From: Bacteroidales bacterium
Lineage (GTDB): Bacteria; Bacteroidota; Bacteroidia; Bacteroidales; UBA932
Reading direction: 5' to 3'
DNA length: 64,000 nt
Assembly (NCBI GenBank): GCA_015060325.1
Contig: SUYQ01000006.1
Coordinates: 1 to 64,000 of the forward strand
Positions 24,434 through 34,010 of the stretch are shown here, piece by piece; within the stretch, counting starts at the first letter, position 1; the number at the start of each line of letters is the position of its first letter. The notes below the pieces were generated by a model. That model did no database searches and was not told where the DNA came from. It saw nothing but the letters and a program-made list of their open reading frames with translations. Position numbers and translations under genes: made by a program.

Positions 24434-25054
24434 TTATAAAATAATGGCTGAAGCAATAATTGCTCCAGTCGGAATGATTTCGAGGGCGCAAAGGTACAAA
24501 AAAGCAACGAAAAAAGAAGAGGAAGAACTTAAAATTTGTGTTTTTCTAATAAGAAATATCAGATAAATAGCTGCTGATATCCAAAGCATTGCACTCTTGA
24601 TTGCTTCAGCTGGAGCATCAGCGGATGACATGATCCATCCGCATGCCAGAAGCACCAGCGTCAGAAGACTGAAGAATGTACGGACGGCCTTGCTTGCGCA
24701 GCTGTAGACTTTCCCGTTGATCTTTGGAGAGTGGAATATCCATCCGAGTGCTTTCCGCAGAATTATAACGGCAAGCAGCACCCCTGCAATGATGCACAGC
24801 TGTATGTTGTCATTGCATTCCGACACGAATGACGGACTATAGAGTCCATACTTCCATACGGTCAGGCAGAAAGGTATGATCATCGTCAGGGACAGAATGT
24901 CTCTATCCCGGCTCAGCTGGACGCTGGACTCAAGATTGATGTTTTCCTTTGCCCTTATGAGGCAGGCCATGAGCGAAGGGAACACCCCTACAAGCCTTCT
25001 CAACATCAGCAGGACTATAAGAAGAGATGATAGTGCGAGTATATTGAAAAGCAT
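24434..25054 (-). CDS. DUF4271 multi-pass membrane protein
   Basis: 206 residues with about six hydrophobic segments (starting ILALSSLLIVLLMLRRLVGV and including IIPFCLTVWKYGLYSPSFV). Its place upstream of hemD matches the DUF4271 family of Bacteroidetes. No function is known. It starts one base after the SUI1-like gene ends. Confidence 0.65.
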   Translation of the reverse strand: MLFNILALSSLLIVLLMLRRLVGVFPSLMACLIRAKENINLESSVQLSRDRDILSLTMIIPFCLTVWKYGLYSPSFVSECNDNIQLCIIAGVLLAVIILRKALGWIFHSPKINGKVYSCASKAVRTFFSLLTLVLLACGWIMSSADAPAEAIKSAMLWISAAIYLIFLIRKTQILSSSSSFFVAFLYLCALEIIPTGAIIASAIIL

Positions 25055-25055
25055 G

Positions 25056-25400
25056 TCAGTTCCCTCTCTTTGCTTTATATCCCATGTCTTTCAGAATTGA
25101 AACCACGCGATCTCTGAAGTCCCCCTGGATGGTGATTTCGCCGTCCTTGGCGCTGCCTCCGACTCCGCATTTCACTTTCAGGGTGCGGCCCAGGTCTGTC
25201 AGATCTTCCGAAGTTCCGACAAAACCGCTTACAAGTGTGACCTGTTTTCCGCCACGCCCTTTTCGGTCAATGGTAACAATCAGATTCTGCTGGGAGGGCT
25301 TCAGAGTATCTGGTTCCTCCACGCCCTCTTCCTCGTATTTGAAATCAGGGTTGGTGGAGAATACAACCCCCAATCTTTTTTTCCAATCGTTGTCTGCCAT
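25056..25400 (-). CDS. SUI1/eIF1-like translation factor
   Basis: 114 residues. The C-terminal 75 residues form a SUI1 domain: IVTIDRKGRGGKQVTLVSGF, LGRTLKVKCGVGGSAKDGEI and IQGDFRDRVVSILKDMGYK. The bacterial YciH group is proposed to influence initiation fidelity. It heads the leftward DUF4271-hemD-rnpA-yidD block and is divergent from the DUF2723 gene, 77 bases away. Confidence 0.88.
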   Translation of the reverse strand: MADNDWKKRLGVVFSTNPDFKYEEEGVEEPDTLKPSQQNLIVTIDRKGRGGKQVTLVSGFVGTSEDLTDLGRTLKVKCGVGGSAKDGEITIQGDFRDRVVSILKDMGYKAKRGN

Positions 25401-25415
25401 GAGTAGAAAATTTAT

Positions 25416-25448
25416 TTTGCAAATATAGCGATATTAGTTGTATATTTG
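25416..25448 (+). promoter_or_regulatory. Promoter of the DUF2723 gene
   Basis: TTTG at 25416-25419, a 21-base spacer and TATATTTG at 25441-25448, 29 bases before the ATG. Confidence 0.7.
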
Positions 25449-25477
25449 TAAGTTTATTGATAATCAGTGTAGTATAA

Positions 25478-28400
25478 ATGAATACAAAGAAATTCAAATT
25501 CTGGAACAGAATCGTAGCGCTTGCAGTCTTTCTTGTCGCTGCAGTGACCTACCTTTTGACAATTGAGCCTACAGCATCATTCTGGGATTGCGGTGAGTTC
25601 ATTGCGTCGTCATATAAGCTTGAGGTTGGACACCCTCCTGGAAACCCTGTATTCCAGCTTTTTGCAAGATTTGCAACAATGTTTACCGGTCCGGAGCACG
25701 CTGCGGTTGCAGTCAATGCTATGAATGCAATCCTGTCTGCTCTCACCATCCTGTTGCTGTATCTTACTACTGTATTCCTTGCGAAAAGGCTTTTCAAGAC
25801 AGAGCCGGATGGAACATATTCCTTGGCCAGATCCATTGCCATCATGGGTTCCGGTGCTGTCGGAGCTCTGGCCTATACATTCAGTGATACTTTCTGGTTC
25901 TCGGCGGTCGAGGGTGAGGTATATGCCATGTCATCGCTTTTCACGGCCCTTGTATTCTGGGCGATGACAAAGTGGTATGAGCAGGCTGACGAACCATACG
26001 CCAACAGGTGGCTGGCACTTATCGCCTTCCTTATGGGTCTGTCTATCGGTGTCCATCTGCTCAACCTCCTTACTATTCCAGCTCTTGTTTTCCTGTTCTA
26101 TTACAGAAAACGTGAAGATCTTGAGTATTCATTCCTGCAGCTCATCGGAATTTTTCTGGTGTCTGTTGTGATCCTTGCAGTGATCCTGTATGGTATAATA
26201 CCGAAGCTTCCTCTGATGGCGGCATGGTTTGACAGGTTCTTTGTGAATACCATGGGTCTGCCTTTCAATTCGGGAGCGGCATTCTTCATGCTTCTCCTCC
26301 TGGGCCTCTGTTTCTATGGCATGTATGTCACTTTGAAGAAGAAGAAGGCTCTCTTGAACACGATACTCCTCTGCTTTACGATGATAGTGATCGGATTTTC
26401 GATGTTTGCAATCGTGATAATCCGCTCAAGTGTAAAGACCCCTACCAACGAATATCAGCCTGACAATCCATATACTCTTATCCGTTACCTTGCCCGAGAG
26501 CAGTATGGAAGCAATCCTCTGCTTTACGGACAGACATTCGATTCTCCATATGAATTGGAAGAGGAGACATATTGGGCTCCATCTGTGAAGACTACCGCTT
26601 CCGGGGAGAAGGTGTATGAGTATGTGGAAGCAAATGCTCCGGAAGTGCCGAAATACCTCCCGGAGGGTGAGATGTTCTTCCCGAGAATGTGGAGTTCTGT
26701 GGGTATTGACTCCCGAAAGCCGATCAACCATCCGGATGTGGGTTATTATAGACGTGACGTAAGTCCGGAGGATGACTATAGCCATGACTTCATATCTGAT
26801 GCCGGCTATGGCAACATGAACCCTAAGCCAGGAAGTCATGTCGACTTTTATATGCAGTATATCGAAGATCCTCAATGGGTGTCTTACAAGACAGACGATG
26901 GACGGAAGAATTGGTTTGTAATGCCGTCTTTTACTGATAACCTCAGATTTTTCTTCGATTATCAGATGAACTGGATGTATTGGAGATATTTCCTCTGGAA
27001 CTTCGCAGGACGCCAGAATGATTTCCATGGTCAGGTGCCGCACCAGCAGCTTTTCGGCAACTGGGAATCGGGAATCGGTTTCATCGATGAGCCACGCTTG
27101 GGAGACCAGTCTGATGCTCCTGACTATATGAAGAACAACAAGGGAAAGAATCATTATTACATGCTTCCGCTTCTCTTGGGACTTATCGGAATATTCTTCC
27201 AGTTTGCCAGAGACAAGAGAGGTTCGTGGGTCACATTCCTTATGTTCTTCATGACTGGAATCGCTATCGTCATATATCTCAATCAGCCTCCATATCAGGT
27301 CCGTGAGCGAGATTATGCCTATGCTGGATCCTTCTATTCATTCTCGATATGGATAGGACTCGGTGTGGCTGCCTTATATGCTCTGGCAGTCAGATTATTT
27401 AAAGTTTTTGGAAAGGCGGATCCGCAGGTAAAACGTGATGTTGCCATTGCTTCTGCTGTGACATGCATCACTCTTGGAGTTCCTGTCCTTATGGCTTCCG
27501 AAAACTGGGATGATCATGACAGAAGCAACAGATATACAGCAGTTGAGATTGCAAAGAACTATCTTAATTCTGTAGGGGAGAACGGAATCCTCATCACTCA
27601 TGGAGATAATGATACCTTCCCTTTGTGGTATGCACAGGAGGTGGAGGATTTCCGTACGGATGTCCGTGTGGTAAACACATCTCTTCTAGGAACGGATTGG
27701 CATATCGATCAGATGAGATGGGCTGCAAACAAGTCAGCTCCTCTGGATCTGACTCTGGACCAGACAAAGTATCTGTATGGTACCAATGAATATATGTACA
27801 TTCATGGTATAAGGCCTCGTACCGTTGCCAATGTCATCGAACATATCAAGAATGATGACAATGTACTGTATATGGTTTTCTATCATATCCCGAAACTGGA
27901 CAAGAATCCTAAATGGAATCCGGACTATAGGAACAATCCTGTCAAGCAGGAGTGGGCTTATGTCGGATCAAAGAAGGGTGTTCCTGATATTCGCGCCGAT
28001 CTTTTGAAAGATGACGAGTTCTGCATCAGTCAGAATCCTGAATATATCTCCCAAAAAGCGTTCATCGAGTATTTGCTTGGCAGGCCTCTTGAAGATGATG
28101 ATATAGAAATCATCAGCATGTCGGAGATCGGCCCTTATGTTCCGACTCATAAAATCATAGTGCCGGTCAATAAGGATAATGTCATCAAGTATGGTATTCT
28201 TGATGAAAAGTACGCTGATGTTATTCCGGAAAAGATTGAATTGTCCATATCGGAGAGCAAAGGCTATATTACAAAGCCTGAGCTGTTCATGCTTGATTTC
28301 CTTGCAAGATATCAGTGGGACCGTCCGCTCAATATGCTCAGCATGGGAGGTGACATCAATATAGGGTTGAAGGAATATCTGATGTATGAAGGTTTCTCAT

Positions 28401-30109
28401 ACAGGTTCGTTCCGATCAGGAACAAGACCAGCAGTTCTGATGTGGGCTTTTCTGATCCGGAGGACCTGTACTACTACAGGTTCGTTCCGATCAGGAACAA
28501 GACCAGCAGTTCTGATGTGGGCTTTTCTGATCCGGAGGACCTGTACTACAAGATGAAGAATGTCTATAAATGGGATGCACTCAAAAGGACGGATTATTTT
28601 GTAGACTATCAGAATATGTCTACTTTCTGCGGAGTGCTTCCTCAGAGACAGATTTTCGTCAATGTTGCCAAGGAACTTCTCGAGGTCGGCGAATGTGAAA
28701 AGGCATTGGAGATGCTGGATATGTGTATGGAGTGTGTTCCGGTTGAGAATTATCCTCTGGATATGTCATATCTCGGCTTCTCTAATGAATACTGGGTAAA
28801 GGAGATTGCAGTCTTGTATCTTTCTCTTGGTGAGCGTGATAAAGGCCTGGCTCTGCTGGAAGATCTCGTCTCGCAGCTCCTCCAGTCTCAAGCTTTTCTG
28901 GAGGAATTGGGTTCTGCTCCGGACGAGTATGAAAACCTGAGCACTGAAATTCTGCGCATTCTCATGGCTTACCAGTATGATGTGAGCACTCTGATTGGCA
29001 TCGAGTCTGGTTTTTCATCTGCTTTAGCAACTTTTGTACGTAACTACTGCACGTGGTTGCCTGATGAAGATTGGCGTACTGCAATAGAGCTGATTGAATT
29101 ATTGGGTCCGGGAATCGCCATGGATAACATTCATGAGAAGATAGAAGAATATTCTGATTCTGTGAAGATGTCTCTCGAAAAGGCAGAATCTCAGAAATCC
29201 GAGTATGCTATGAGGTACAGCGATGCGGAATCGATGGTTAAATCACTCAGTGCGCAATTGGACTCGATAGCTGCCAAGGCGCCGTATGCAGACGATCAGT
29301 TGCTGGAGAAGCTGGTGTCAGAATATGATGAATTGATATCGGGGCGTAATAATGAGATACAAAACCAGAATGAATCAAAGTGGTATCTCGACAATGCCAT
29401 GGAAAATATCAAGGATCTTAAGCACAAGCTGGCCGTGCTGCAGAAGCTCGAGGAAGTGGTCCTTCCAAACTACATCCATTATTGTGCTGCAATGGCAGGT
29501 ACTTGTGAATCTGGCTCAGAAGCTCTGTCGTCTTACAAGCAGGAAGCACTGAAATTGTTTGATTTATATATGCCTCTCATTGTTCCTGCCGGTTGTACTT
29601 TTGATGATGCTGAAGTATGGATGGACGTTTTCCGTCATGCTTTTGCTCTAGATCAGGGAAGCAAGGTGGCTTCTGAACTACCTTTGTATATGGAGCATCA
29701 GTGGGATCTTATGATCGATTCCATGGAGTACCTCGATACATATGAAAAATATCTTTCTGAGCTGAATTATGACGAGAAAGAGACAATTTCAGGTGAGAAA
29801 GCCAAGTACGAAGTAGCCAGAGCTCTCTACTTTGATGTTCAGGATTTCGTGGAACTTCTGAAAATTGCTGATGAGAAAGCGCAGCCTGTCGTCAAGCAAT
29901 ACGTGGCTGATGTCGAAGAGATTCTTCGATCGTTGTATCAGACATCATATCTGTCAGCATCGAGATTGCATGATCAGATTGACGAATATGATAGTTATGA
30001 TCTCGAGGAACGATATGCCCTATGGAATCAGTTGCTCGAAAACAGTGAACGCGTCTATTTAAGAGATATTCCGAAACTGTGTGACAAATACGGTCTGGAG
30101 ATGGAATGA
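25478..30109 (+). CDS. DUF2723 integral membrane protein with long C-terminal extension
   Basis: 1543 residues, longer than the roughly 1000-1150 usual for the family. The N-terminus shows the DUF2723 hallmark (YLLTIEPTASFWDCGEFIAS, LEVGHPPGNPVFQL) with an acidic residue in the first external loop as in protein O-mannosyltransferases; about 12-14 membrane segments lie in the first 700 residues. A soluble domain follows (GDNDTFPLWYAQEVEDFRTD). Residues 975-999 are repeated exactly at 1000-1024. The last 350 residues are acidic and helical, probably coiled coil (about 1210-1330). Homologs are implicated in protein glycosylation in Bacteroidetes; that activity is not shown here. Confidence 0.85.
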   Translation: MNTKKFKFWNRIVALAVFLVAAVTYLLTIEPTASFWDCGEFIASSYKLEVGHPPGNPVFQLFARFATMFTGPEHAAVAVNAMNAILSALTILLLYLTTVFLAKRLFKTEPDGTYSLARSIAIMGSGAVGALAYTFSDTFWFSAVEGEVYAMSSLFTALVFWAMTKWYEQADEPYANRWLALIAFLMGLSIGVHLLNLLTIPALVFLFYYRKREDLEYSFLQLIGIFLVSVVILAVILYGIIPKLPLMAAWFDRFFVNTMGLPFNSGAAFFMLLLLGLCFYGMYVTLKKKKALLNTILLCFTMIVIGFSMFAIVIIRSSVKTPTNEYQPDNPYTLIRYLAREQYGSNPLLYGQTFDSPYELEEETYWAPSVKTTASGEKVYEYVEANAPEVPKYLPEGEMFFPRMWSSVGIDSRKPINHPDVGYYRRDVSPEDDYSHDFISDAGYGNMNPKPGSHVDFYMQYIEDPQWVSYKTDDGRKNWFVMPSFTDNLRFFFDYQMNWMYWRYFLWNFAGRQNDFHGQVPHQQLFGNWESGIGFIDEPRLGDQSDAPDYMKNNKGKNHYYMLPLLLGLIGIFFQFARDKRGSWVTFLMFFMTGIAIVIYLNQPPYQVRERDYAYAGSFYSFSIWIGLGVAALYALAVRLFKVFGKADPQVKRDVAIASAVTCITLGVPVLMASENWDDHDRSNRYTAVEIAKNYLNSVGENGILITHGDNDTFPLWYAQEVEDFRTDVRVVNTSLLGTDWHIDQMRWAANKSAPLDLTLDQTKYLYGTNEYMYIHGIRPRTVANVIEHIKNDDNVLYMVFYHIPKLDKNPKWNPDYRNNPVKQEWAYVGSKKGVPDIRADLLKDDEFCISQNPEYISQKAFIEYLLGRPLEDDDIEIISMSEIGPYVPTHKIIVPVNKDNVIKYGILDEKYADVIPEKIELSISESKGYITKPELFMLDFLARYQWDRPLNMLSMGGDINIGLKEYLMYEGFSYRFVPIRNKTSSSDVGFSDPEDLYYYRFVPIRNKTSSSDVGFSDPEDLYYKMKNVYKWDALKRTDYFVDYQNMSTFCGVLPQRQIFVNVAKELLEVGECEKALEMLDMCMECVPVENYPLDMSYLGFSNEYWVKEIAVLYLSLGERDKGLALLEDLVSQLLQSQAFLEELGSAPDEYENLSTEILRILMAYQYDVSTLIGIESGFSSALATFVRNYCTWLPDEDWRTAIELIELLGPGIAMDNIHEKIEEYSDSVKMSLEKAESQKSEYAMRYSDAESMVKSLSAQLDSIAAKAPYADDQLLEKLVSEYDELISGRNNEIQNQNESKWYLDNAMENIKDLKHKLAVLQKLEEVVLPNYIHYCAAMAGTCESGSEALSSYKQEALKLFDLYMPLIVPAGCTFDDAEVWMDVFRHAFALDQGSKVASELPLYMEHQWDLMIDSMEYLDTYEKYLSELNYDEKETISGEKAKYEVARALYFDVQDFVELLKIADEKAQPVVKQYVADVEEILRSLYQTSYLSASRLHDQIDEYDSYDLEERYALWNQLLENSERVYLRDIPKLCDKYGLEME
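28400..28549 (+). repeat. Perfect 75-bp tandem duplication inside the DUF2723 gene
   Basis: 28400-28474 and 28475-28549 are identical. Each encodes 25 residues beginning YRFVPIRNK and ending DPEDLYY, so the frame is kept. Complete identity points to a very recent event or an assembly artefact. Confidence 0.9.
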
Positions 30110-30113
30110 CGTG

Positions 30114-31049
30114 TTATCTCGCCAATCTCACAAATACACTCAGCGGCAGATTCTTGCCATATGAGTCACGTAATACAAGTTCCCCGAAATCGAGGGACTT
30201 GTATGCGTTTTTAAGGCAGAACGCCTGCTTCACTATGGTCTCTCCAAGCACGGCAGAATAGCCGTTCGAATATAGGTTGAGGACCATGAAGCTGTCCTGT
30301 GGAGCGAGTATCGCAGCCACGCACTGGAGCATCTCGTTGAGGCACTCGTCGAGCTTCCACTTCTCGCCGTCCGGACCGTGTCCGTATGCCGGCGGGTCAA
30401 GGATGATTCCCTGGTATGTGTTGCCTCTCTTGGCCTCTCTGCGCGCAAATTTGAGAGCATCCTCCACGATCCATCTGATGTTGTCCAGACGGCTCGCCTC
30501 CATGTTTCCGCGCGCCCATGTTACCACCTGGCGAACAGAGTCGAGGTGAGTCACGTCCGCGCCGGCTGCCTTGGCTGCGAGGGACGCGGCTCCTGTATAT
30601 GCGAAGAGGTTGAGGACCTTCGGCTTCGGCTTGCCCTCCTTTTCTGCCTTTTCGACCAGTTCTCTGGTCTGTCTGTAGATATATTCCCAGTTTGATGACT
30701 GCTCGGGGAACACGCCCACATGCTTGAACGATGTGAGGCCGAGTCTGAGCGAGAAGTTCAGGCCTTCCTGCGCGCCGTTGTAGCGGATGTACCACTGGTC
30801 ATCCATCTTTCTCTTGCGCTCCCATGTGCCGCTGTCCTCCTTGCCGGCCTTGCCGAATCCTGCTCCCGTCTTGAAGCGGGTGTGGATCATCTTGTTCCAC
30901 TCTCCGTCCGACAGGGACTTGTCCCAAAGGGCCTTAGGCTCAGGGCGGGCCATGATGAACGGTCCGAATCTTTCGAGCTTCTCGAAATTGCCGGAATCAA
31001 TGAGTTCATAATCCTTCCAGAATGCACCAGGGCTTTCAATAGTCATCAT
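30114..31049 (-). CDS. Class I SAM-dependent methyltransferase, RlmI/RlmL-like
   Basis: 311 residues from the ATG at 31049. The frame runs back to 31163, but the extra part is arginine/glycine-rich and lies in intergenic DNA, whereas MMTIESPGAFWKDYELIDSG is a typical start. SAM motif VLNLFAYTGAASLAAKAAGA, acidic VTHLDSVRQVV and catalytic ILDPPAYGHG place it among rRNA cytosine-C5 or guanine-N2 methyltransferases of the Methyltrans_SAM family. It lacks the N-terminal PUA domain of RlmI, so the target base cannot be assigned. It converges on the DUF2723 gene with a 4-base gap. Confidence 0.8.
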   Translation of the reverse strand: MMTIESPGAFWKDYELIDSGNFEKLERFGPFIMARPEPKALWDKSLSDGEWNKMIHTRFKTGAGFGKAGKEDSGTWERKRKMDDQWYIRYNGAQEGLNFSLRLGLTSFKHVGVFPEQSSNWEYIYRQTRELVEKAEKEGKPKPKVLNLFAYTGAASLAAKAAGADVTHLDSVRQVVTWARGNMEASRLDNIRWIVEDALKFARREAKRGNTYQGIILDPPAYGHGPDGEKWKLDECLNEMLQCVAAILAPQDSFMVLNLYSNGYSAVLGETIVKQAFCLKNAYKSLDFGELVLRDSYGKNLPLSVFVRLAR

Positions 31050-31164
31050 ATGCAGAATGTTTTTCGTTGGCCGTCCTATCCGGCCGTTTTCACCGGCAAA
31101 GATACACTTTTGTAGAAACTTGTCCATGAAAACCTGCGTTTTTGTGGCTGATCCCGGCAGCAAT

Positions 31165-31272
31165 GTGCTCGGTGGTCATTTGTGCCGACCACCGAGCACG
31201 CCGATCCTGCTTTGGCGGCGCTGTGTGGCATGTGGGTGTGCTCGGTAGTCAGTGTTTTTGACCACCGAGCAC
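31165..31272. repeat. Two related hairpins between the methyltransferase gene and pgk
   Basis: GTGCTCGGTGGTC/GACCACCGAGCAC at 31165-31177 and 31187-31199 is perfect. GTGCTCGGTAGTC/GACCACCGAGCAC at 31238-31250 and 31260-31272 has one mismatch. Both are 13-bp stems with 9-base loops, 73 bases apart. They resemble paired palindromic repeats more than terminators, as no gene ends here. Confidence 0.7.
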
Positions 31273-31334
31273 GCTTGGGAATGCCTTTTTTACGGACGGT
31301 GTTTTGTTTTGTGTTGTATTTCGCCGAAAATTGC

Positions 31335-31387
31335 TAACTTTGCTCGGTTTTAGAGATTGTCATCCTGAGCGAAGCGAAGGATCTTTG
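31335..31387 (+). promoter_or_regulatory. pgk promoter with dispersed repeat in the leader
   Basis: TAACTTTG at 31335-31342 is the -7 box, with TTG at 31314-31316 as a weak -33. The leader then contains a GTCATCCTGAGCGAAGCGAA repeat (31360-31387) before the ATG at 31418. Confidence 0.6.
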
Positions 31388-31417
31388 TGGGAAATATTAA
31401 CAAAACTATCATAAATT

Positions 31418-32668
31418 ATGCAACAGTTTATCGACAATTACGATTTCACAGGCAAGAAGGCCATCGTCAGAGTAGACTTCAACGTTCCGCTCAACGCAAA
31501 CATGGAGATCACCGACGACACACGTATCCGCGCAGCTATCCCTACCCTCAAGAAGGTTATCGAGAAGGGTGGTGCTGTGATTGTTATGTCTCACCTCGGT
31601 CGTCCTAAGGGCGTGACTGAGAAGTTCTCTCTCAAGCACATCCTTGGTCGCGTTGAGGAGCTCCTCGGCGCTCCTGTAAAGTTTGCAGACGACTGCCAGG
31701 CTGCTGATGCTCAGGTTGCTGCACTCAAGATGGGCGAGTGCCTCGTACTCGAGAACCTCCGTTTCTATGCAGAGGAAGAGGGCAAGCCAAGAGGCGAGTT
31801 CGCTACTGAGGAGGAGAAGAAGGCTGCTAAGGCTGTGGTAAAGGAGAACCAGAAGGAGTTCGTGAAGAAGCTCGCTTCTTACGCTGACTGCTACATCAAC
31901 GACGCATTCGGTACTGCACACCGTGCACACGCTTCTACAGCCCTCATCGCAGACTACTTCCCTAACGACAAGATGTTCGGTTATGTGATGGAAGGTGAGA
32001 TCAAGGCTATCGACCACGTTCTCAAGACTCCTGAGCACCCAGTGACTGCTATCGTAGGTGGTGCAAAGGTATCTTCAAAGATCACTATCATCGAGAAACT
32101 CTTCGACGCAGTTGACAACATGATCATCGGTGGTGGTATGGTCTATACATTCAAGAAGGCTCAGGGTGGCAAGATCGGTCGTTCACTTTGCGAGGATGAT
32201 CAGATGCAGCTCGCTCTCGATACTCTCAAGAAGGCAGAGGAGAAAGGCGTGAAGATATATCTCTCCAAGGAAGTCGTGATTGCTGACGATTTCTCCAACG
32301 ACGCTAACACCAAGATCTGCCTCAACTCGGAGATTCCTGACGGTTGGGAAGGTATGGACGCAGCTCCAAGCACTCTCGCAATGTGGGAGGAAGTTCTCAT
32401 GAAGTCAAAGACCATCCTCTGGAACGGTCCTGTAGGCGTATTTGAGATCCCTGCATTTGCAAAGGGTACAAACCGCATCGCTGAGATCCTCGCTAAGGCA
32501 ACAGCAGAGAACGGTGCATTCACACTCGTAGGAGGTGGTGACTCAGTTGCAGCTGTAACTCAGATGGGCTTCGCTGACAAGGTAAGCTACGTATCTACAG
32601 GTGGTGGTGCAATGCTCGAGTACCTCGAGGGCAAGGAACTGCCAGGCATCGCAGCCATCCGCAAATAG
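31418..32668 (+). CDS. pgk: Phosphoglycerate kinase
   Basis: 416 residues. Glycolytic ATP-forming enzyme converting 1,3-bisphosphoglycerate to 3-phosphoglycerate. Signatures: [35 protein letters not shown] and GGGDSVAAV. Codon use is strongly biased (GCT/GCA, AAG, CTC), as expected for a highly expressed gene. It is monocistronic, followed by a palindromic array. Confidence 0.97.
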   Translation: MQQFIDNYDFTGKKAIVRVDFNVPLNANMEITDDTRIRAAIPTLKKVIEKGGAVIVMSHLGRPKGVTEKFSLKHILGRVEELLGAPVKFADDCQAADAQVAALKMGECLVLENLRFYAEEEGKPRGEFATEEEKKAAKAVVKENQKEFVKKLASYADCYINDAFGTAHRAHASTALIADYFPNDKMFGYVMEGEIKAIDHVLKTPEHPVTAIVGGAKVSSKITIIEKLFDAVDNMIIGGGMVYTFKKAQGGKIGRSLCEDDQMQLALDTLKKAEEKGVKIYLSKEVVIADDFSNDANTKICLNSEIPDGWEGMDAAPSTLAMWEEVLMKSKTILWNGPVGVFEIPAFAKGTNRIAEILAKATAENGAFTLVGGGDSVAAVTQMGFADKVSYVSTGGGAMLEYLEGKELPGIAAIRK

Positions 32669-32709
32669 TCCGGACACCGCGGCGCATCTGCGCCAGCTAA
32701 ATAAGCAGT

Positions 32710-32876
32710 CGGCCACAAAAACCTATGTGTTTTGTGGCCGACTGCCTGTTTTTCCCGGGGTCGGCCACGTATATGGCCAATTTTGTGGCCAGCTCCCTGT
32801 TTTTGCCCGACCTGGCCACGTATAGGGTCTGTTTTTGTGGCCGTTCCTCCTGTCGCCTGTGTCCGCCCCTCCCTTT
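32710..32876 (+). repeat. REP-like palindromic array R1
   Basis: Three units with a 52-bp period: 32710-32761, 32762-32813 and a shorter one from 32814. Each has GGCCAC at the left and GTGGCC at the right; unit 1 is the strongest palindrome, CGGCCACAAAA...TTTTGTGGCCG. A CTGTTTTT tract follows units 1 and 2. A tail from 32844 runs to the stop codon of the transposase gene (32877). Arrays R2 (34011-34106) and R3 (36365-36533) are relatives; R3 matches R1 throughout, tail included. Confidence 0.85.
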
Positions 32877-33800
32877 TTAGTGTCCGAACAGTTCTTCGAC
32901 CAGGTGCATCTCAAGTCTAAGTATGCTTTTGATCTGCTTGTTGGATGCATTGTAGTCGTGTTTCATTCTTTTGGCCATTTCGATCTTCTGGTCAGGGTTC
33001 AAGTGGCCTGGATTCTTGATTCCGTATTCTTTTGCGCATAGAGCGCAGACAGCTCCGTACATTTCTTCGTTTGTTATGGTGACGGTGTCTCCCAGACGCT
33101 TTGCAATTTCGCTGTATGCTTCCCAATTTTTGGACAGCATGCTGAAATAGTGATGTGGATCACGGAACAGTTGTTCGGTCTTCTTCAGGACACAATATGA
33201 TGAAGGGAGTATTATGCCGTTATATACCATAAGGTTCCCCGGGAGATCAATATCCTTGCTCTTGCATATGGATCGTTTCTCCCTGATTGTAAGTTTCGAG
33301 TATTCAGTTCTTGGAATGCACTCCATGAAAGGATTGAAGATTGCAGCACCTGCTCCCCATGGGTATGAAAAAGGTGTGCAATCATGTCGCGCAACATATC
33401 CGTTGCGGTTTACATATATTATTTCGTTCCTCAGTGTCTTCAGATCGGGAATCCTTATGAGATTGCATACAAATCTTGACAGGTCGATATATCTTCCTTT
33501 GTTTCTGAGATATCTGGACAGCCTGTCTTTGAACATGTCGAAGAAAATGCAGCACTTTGCTTCTTCTCCTGCGAGTATGAAGTGCAGGTGGTTGTTCATG
33601 ACCTCGAATGTATAGATTTCCACATCAGGCATCCGGACGGCAATCTGTCCTACAAGGTTCATTGCAAATATGAGGTCTTCCTGGTCGACAAATATTACGG
33701 ACGTCAGGTTGCCAGGTGTGTACATATGCCAGAATGGGCCGTTGTTGTTGAACAGGAATTCGGACACCTGTTCCATATCAAAGAAAGTTTCTGCTTTCAT
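32877..33800 (-). CDS. Y1 (HUH) transposase, REP-associated tyrosine transposase type
   Basis: 307 residues. The HUH motif is His71-Leu-His73 in EVMNNHLHFILAG; the likely catalytic tyrosine is Tyr129 in NEIIYVNRNGYVARH, about 56 residues on, comparable to the YIHxNP segment of IS200-like and RAYT proteins. The N-terminus WHMYTPGNLTSVIF resembles Bacteroidetes proteins of this group. The C-terminal 110 residues form a helical domain absent from minimal IS200 transposases. Single gene, no accompanying tnpB. It is flanked by palindromic arrays R1 (abutting the stop codon) and R2 (about 210 bases upstream), as expected of a transposase that acts on REP hairpins. Known RAYTs nick single-stranded REP DNA; activity here is inferred. 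Confidence 0.8.
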   Translation of the reverse strand: MKAETFFDMEQVSEFLFNNNGPFWHMYTPGNLTSVIFVDQEDLIFAMNLVGQIAVRMPDVEIYTFEVMNNHLHFILAGEEAKCCIFFDMFKDRLSRYLRNKGRYIDLSRFVCNLIRIPDLKTLRNEIIYVNRNGYVARHDCTPFSYPWGAGAAIFNPFMECIPRTEYSKLTIREKRSICKSKDIDLPGNLMVYNGIILPSSYCVLKKTEQLFRDPHHYFSMLSKNWEAYSEIAKRLGDTVTITNEEMYGAVCALCAKEYGIKNPGHLNPDQKIEMAKRMKHDYNASNKQIKSILRLEMHLVEELFGH

Positions 33801-34010
33801 ATAATGTGTTTTAGCCGGAGCGTAGACCGCCTCGGAAGGTGACTTGATATTGTACTGTGTATATAGCCAGTCATTGAGAGGGGCTTCAGATACCCCGACC
33901 AGAGTGGTCTGTCAAGTCTTAATACATTTTCGCAGAACTGGTTTTCTTTCTGACGCGAATGTAAAAACAAATCACCTGACCTCCAACTTCAGCATTGGAA
34001 ATTTTCATGT

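Noticed and set aside
28380..28560. Possible frameshift or pseudogene in the DUF2723 gene
   Set aside because: The tandem duplication is a multiple of three and the frame remains open through to a normal C-terminus.
30114..31163. 349-residue form of the methyltransferase
   Set aside because: The first 38 residues of the long frame lie in intergenic DNA near the paired hairpins and have no family resemblance; the Met at 31049 matches a typical start.
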